A stretch of 5,219 nt of DNA from an uncultured Frankiales bacterium (lineage in GTDB: Bacteria > Actinomycetota > Actinomycetes > Mycobacteriales > SCTD01). The notes under the pieces were generated by a model. It saw nothing but the letters and a program-made list of their open reading frames with translations, was not told the origin of the DNA and did no database searches. The DNA is taken from positions 1-5,219 of the forward strand of contig CAMLIA010000255.1 of NCBI GenBank assembly GCA_946479905.1, in the 5' to 3' direction. Of this stretch, positions 4,276 to 5,219 are shown piece after piece (the first letter of the stretch is position 1; each line of letters opens with the position of its first letter). Position numbers and translations under genes: made by a program.

Positions 4276-4620
4276 CTACCGGCCTGGCCGGCGTTCGGGC
4301 CGGGAGCGGGAGTCAGCGAGCCGTCGGAGCGCGCGGGCGTCGGCGCAGCCGTCGCGGACGCAGCAGCGGTAGCAGCTGCGGACGTGGATGTTGAGGACGC
4401 GGCGGGCTTCGCGGGCGGCGCACGGCTGGCAGGCGCGCGGCGCCCACGCGTTGACCGTGCCGAGGCGGGTGGTCAGCCGGGAGCCGAGGCCGACCGTCGG
4501 CTCCTTGCCGCACCAGACACAGGCGCGGCCGGCGGCCTGCTCAGGGTGGATGTGGTCCGGGCGCGGCACCGGCAGCAGCTCGACTGCGCGCACGAAGCCG
4601 GGGTGCATGACGGCGGTCAC
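4276..4620 (-). CDS. Cysteine-rich hypothetical protein, 114 aa, probable metal-binding
   Basis: I place the start at GTG 4620, which overlaps the TGA of the upstream gene as GTGA (4617-4620). An ATG at 4608 is the alternative, and a longer frame from 4659 would overlap the neighbour heavily. The protein has a leader with LLPVPRPDHIHPEQAAGR, then CVWC (Cys34, Cys37), CQPC (Cys64, Cys67) and CYRCC followed by another Cys (83, 86, 87, 92), so up to four Cys pairs. HIH at 23-25 adds possible ligands. The layout suggests one or two zinc sites or another thiol-bound metal. It is not a recognised zinc finger, and no HNH nuclease signature is complete. There is no own Shine-Dalgarno, so it is probably translated by coupling to the 69-aa gene. 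The tail is Arg-rich, which would suit nucleic-acid contact. The role is unknown. Confidence 0.8.
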   Translation of the reverse strand: MTAVMHPGFVRAVELLPVPRPDHIHPEQAAGRACVWCGKEPTVGLGSRLTTRLGTVNAWAPRACQPCAAREARRVLNIHVRSCYRCCVRDGCADARALRRLADSRSRPERRPGR

Positions 4621-4826
4621 CGGTCGGCGAAGGGGACGAGGTTGTTCACCGCGATGCACGGGCCGCAGGCGAAGTGCGTGATGCCGGAGCCGCTGCCCTG
4701 CTCGATGACGTCGATCAGGCGGACGCCCTCGGCGTGGCCCTGGTGCCAGGCGCAGTAGCCGAAGGCGCGGGGAACGGTGGGGGCGGTGTCTTCCTCGGTG
4801 GGCGGGGTGTGGTTAGGCTCTGCCAT
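4617..4826 (-). CDS. Small CxxH/CxxC hypothetical protein, 69 aa
   Basis: The ATG at 4826 has GAGGGAG 7 nt upstream on the minus strand, a strong ribosome site, so I prefer it to the in-frame extension up to 5057 that would run through the divergent promoter region and into the GntR gene. The product starts MAEPNHTPPTEEDTAPTVPR, a flexible acidic N-terminus. The core follows: FGYCAWHQGHAEGVRLIDVIEQG, with Cys25-x2-His28, then THFACGPCIAVNNLVPF with Cys54-x2-Cys57. Four ligands in this spacing suggest a small zinc-ribbon-like fold. It is the first gene of a two-gene leftward operon with the 114-aa Cys-rich protein, overlapping by 4 bp, and is divergent from gntR. I do not recognise a named family. 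The two Cys-rich proteins may act together, but this is inference from their pairing. Confidence 0.82.
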   Translation of the reverse strand: MAEPNHTPPTEEDTAPTVPRAFGYCAWHQGHAEGVRLIDVIEQGSGSGITHFACGPCIAVNNLVPFADR

Positions 4827-4855
4827 GTCGTCGCTCCCTCGTAGCGGTGGCCACG

Positions 4856-4884
4856 CCCCCGGACCGGTCGCTCGGTCGCGGGGG
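4856..4884 (-). promoter_or_regulatory. Strong hairpin in the leader of the Cys-rich operon
   Basis: CCCCCG plus GACCG (4856-4866) pairs with CGGTC plus CGGGGG (4873-4884) with a single bulged G at 4878 and a 6-nt loop, giving 11 bp. If transcription starts near 4893, the hairpin is in the 5' leader, about 30 nt before the ATG at 4826. It could affect RNA stability or act as an attenuator. In the plus direction it is followed by TCTTCT, so it could instead stop rightward read-through. Confidence 0.45.
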
Positions 4885-4899
4885 TCTTCTGTGACTTGG

Positions 4900-4905
4900 A
4901 CCATA
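4900..4905 (-). promoter_or_regulatory. Possible -10 box of the Cys-rich operon
   Basis: On the minus strand these bases read TATGGT, which fits the actinobacterial TANNNT -10 pattern. Transcription would start near 4893, leaving a leader of roughly 65 nt. No good -35 is visible 17-18 bp away, and the box overlaps the putative GntR operator. Confidence 0.35.
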
Positions 4906-4925
4906 CCGCGCCTTACCGCAGTATG
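4902..4925. promoter_or_regulatory. Candidate GntR operator between divergent genes
   Basis: CATACCGC (4902-4909) and GCAGTATG (4918-4925) are inverted arms matching at 7 of 8 positions around GCCTTACC. TACCGC also repeats directly at 4904-4909 and 4914-4919, one helical turn apart. The element overlaps the possible -10 of the leftward operon, so binding would repress it. Assigning it to the adjacent GntR protein is inference from position. Confidence 0.45.
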
Positions 4926-4964
4926 CCGAGGGTTCCTGCGGTCGCGCAGCAAAGCGCGGCTGCC

Positions 4965-4970
4965 TACGGT
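4965..4970 (+). promoter_or_regulatory. Putative -10 box giving a leaderless gntR transcript
   Basis: TACGGT matches TANNNT and ends 7 nt before the ATG at 4978, which places the expected start of transcription at or next to the start codon. No Shine-Dalgarno is present, consistent with a leaderless message. The -35 region (about 4941-4947) is GC-rich and not consensus. Confidence 0.5.
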
Positions 4971-4977
4971 CACGATC

Positions 4978-5219
4978 ATGGGCGAGGATCTTGACCGGAC
5001 ACGGGCGGTGTGGCGGCAGGTGGCGCAGATCGTCATCGGCCGGATCCAGGACGGCACCTACCCGCCCGGCAGCCGTGTCCCCTCCACGCTGGAACTGGCG
5101 ACCGAGCTGGGCGTCGCATCGTCCACCAGCCAGAAGGCCCTCGCCTACCTGCGGCGGGAAGGGTGGCTCCGCGGGGAGACCGGCATCGGCACCTTCGTCA
5201 CCGACGAGCCGCCCACCTC
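4978..5219 (+). CDS. GntR-family transcriptional regulator, N-terminal 80 residues (truncated by window end)
   Basis: From the ATG at 4978 the frame stays open to the window edge, giving 80 complete codons. The sequence begins MGEDLDRTRAVWRQVAQIV and holds a full GntR winged helix (about residues 9-75): IGRIQDGTYPPGSRVPS, then ELATELGVASSTSQKAL as the helix-turn-helix, then YLRREGWLRGETGIGTFV as the wing. The PPGSRVPS and GIGTFV blocks are family hallmarks. The C-terminal effector domain that would define the subfamily (FadR, HutC, YtrA and others) is outside the window, though the protein may also be short. There is no ribosome site and a -10 at the right distance for a leaderless transcript. 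It is divergent from the Cys-rich operon, and the shared palindrome region at 4902-4925 suggests that it controls that operon and itself. In actinomycete integrative elements, GntR proteins such as KorSA of pSAM2 repress transfer functions; relevance here is inferred. Confidence 0.92.
   Translation, partial: MGEDLDRTRAVWRQVAQIVIGRIQDGTYPPGSRVPSTLELATELGVASSTSQKALAYLRREGWLRGETGIGTFVTDEPPT

Noticed and set aside
3877..4758. 293-aa plus-strand open frame
   Set aside because: It overlaps the XRE gene in another frame, crosses a terminator hairpin and lies antisense to the Cys-rich genes.
1..5219. CRISPR array, insertion sequence, rRNA or complete tRNA genes
   Set aside because: No regularly spaced repeats, transposase motifs or RNA-gene signatures were seen on either strand.

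Overview
This is GC-rich actinomycete DNA, most likely Streptomyces or a close relative. The supported genes end almost every codon in G or C, use GTG as well as ATG starts, are packed with 4-bp ATGA/GTGA stop-start overlaps, and include one well-placed candidate for a leaderless transcript. The content is accessory rather than core: a large serine integrase, three XRE/Cro-type regulators, a GntR regulator and several small proteins of unknown function. This is the regulatory and integration end of a prophage or integrative element.

Layout. (1) Bases 1-1010, minus strand: a leftward operon led by a 95-aa XRE regulator, then a 61-aa, a 105-aa and a window-truncated protein, with two ATGA overlaps. 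(2) Bases 1011-1279: a relatively AT-rich divergent control region with four inverted repeats that share GTCC/GGAC half-sites. (3) Bases 1280-2191, plus strand: a second XRE-like regulator (136 aa), a 207-bp gap with nested palindromes, and an unrecognised 97-aa protein. (4) Bases 2206-2253: a 48-bp, almost perfect dyad ending 21 bp before the integrase start. (5) Bases 2275-3678: a 467-aa large serine recombinase with resolvase, Recombinase, zinc-ribbon and coiled-coil regions, followed at once by a terminator hairpin. (6) Bases 3711-3928: a gene-free stretch with a near-consensus actinobacterial LexA (SOS) box and a separate 18-bp palindrome. (7) Bases 3929-4162: a small XRE regulator, ending in a terminator hairpin that faces the convergent genes. 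(8) Bases 4276-4826, minus strand: two coupled cysteine-rich small proteins. (9) Bases 4978-5219: a divergent GntR regulator, cut by the window end.

How the parts may work together (inference). The two XRE genes at 723-1010 and 1280-1690 face away from each other across a palindrome cluster, like a lysogeny-type switch that controls the leftward operon and the rightward integrase side. The integrase would insert or excise the element. The LexA box upstream of the third XRE gene suggests a link between DNA damage and element control. The GntR gene and the two Cys-rich genes form a separate divergent module and may belong to a neighbouring element or to the host side. Attachment sites cannot be fixed from this window alone.
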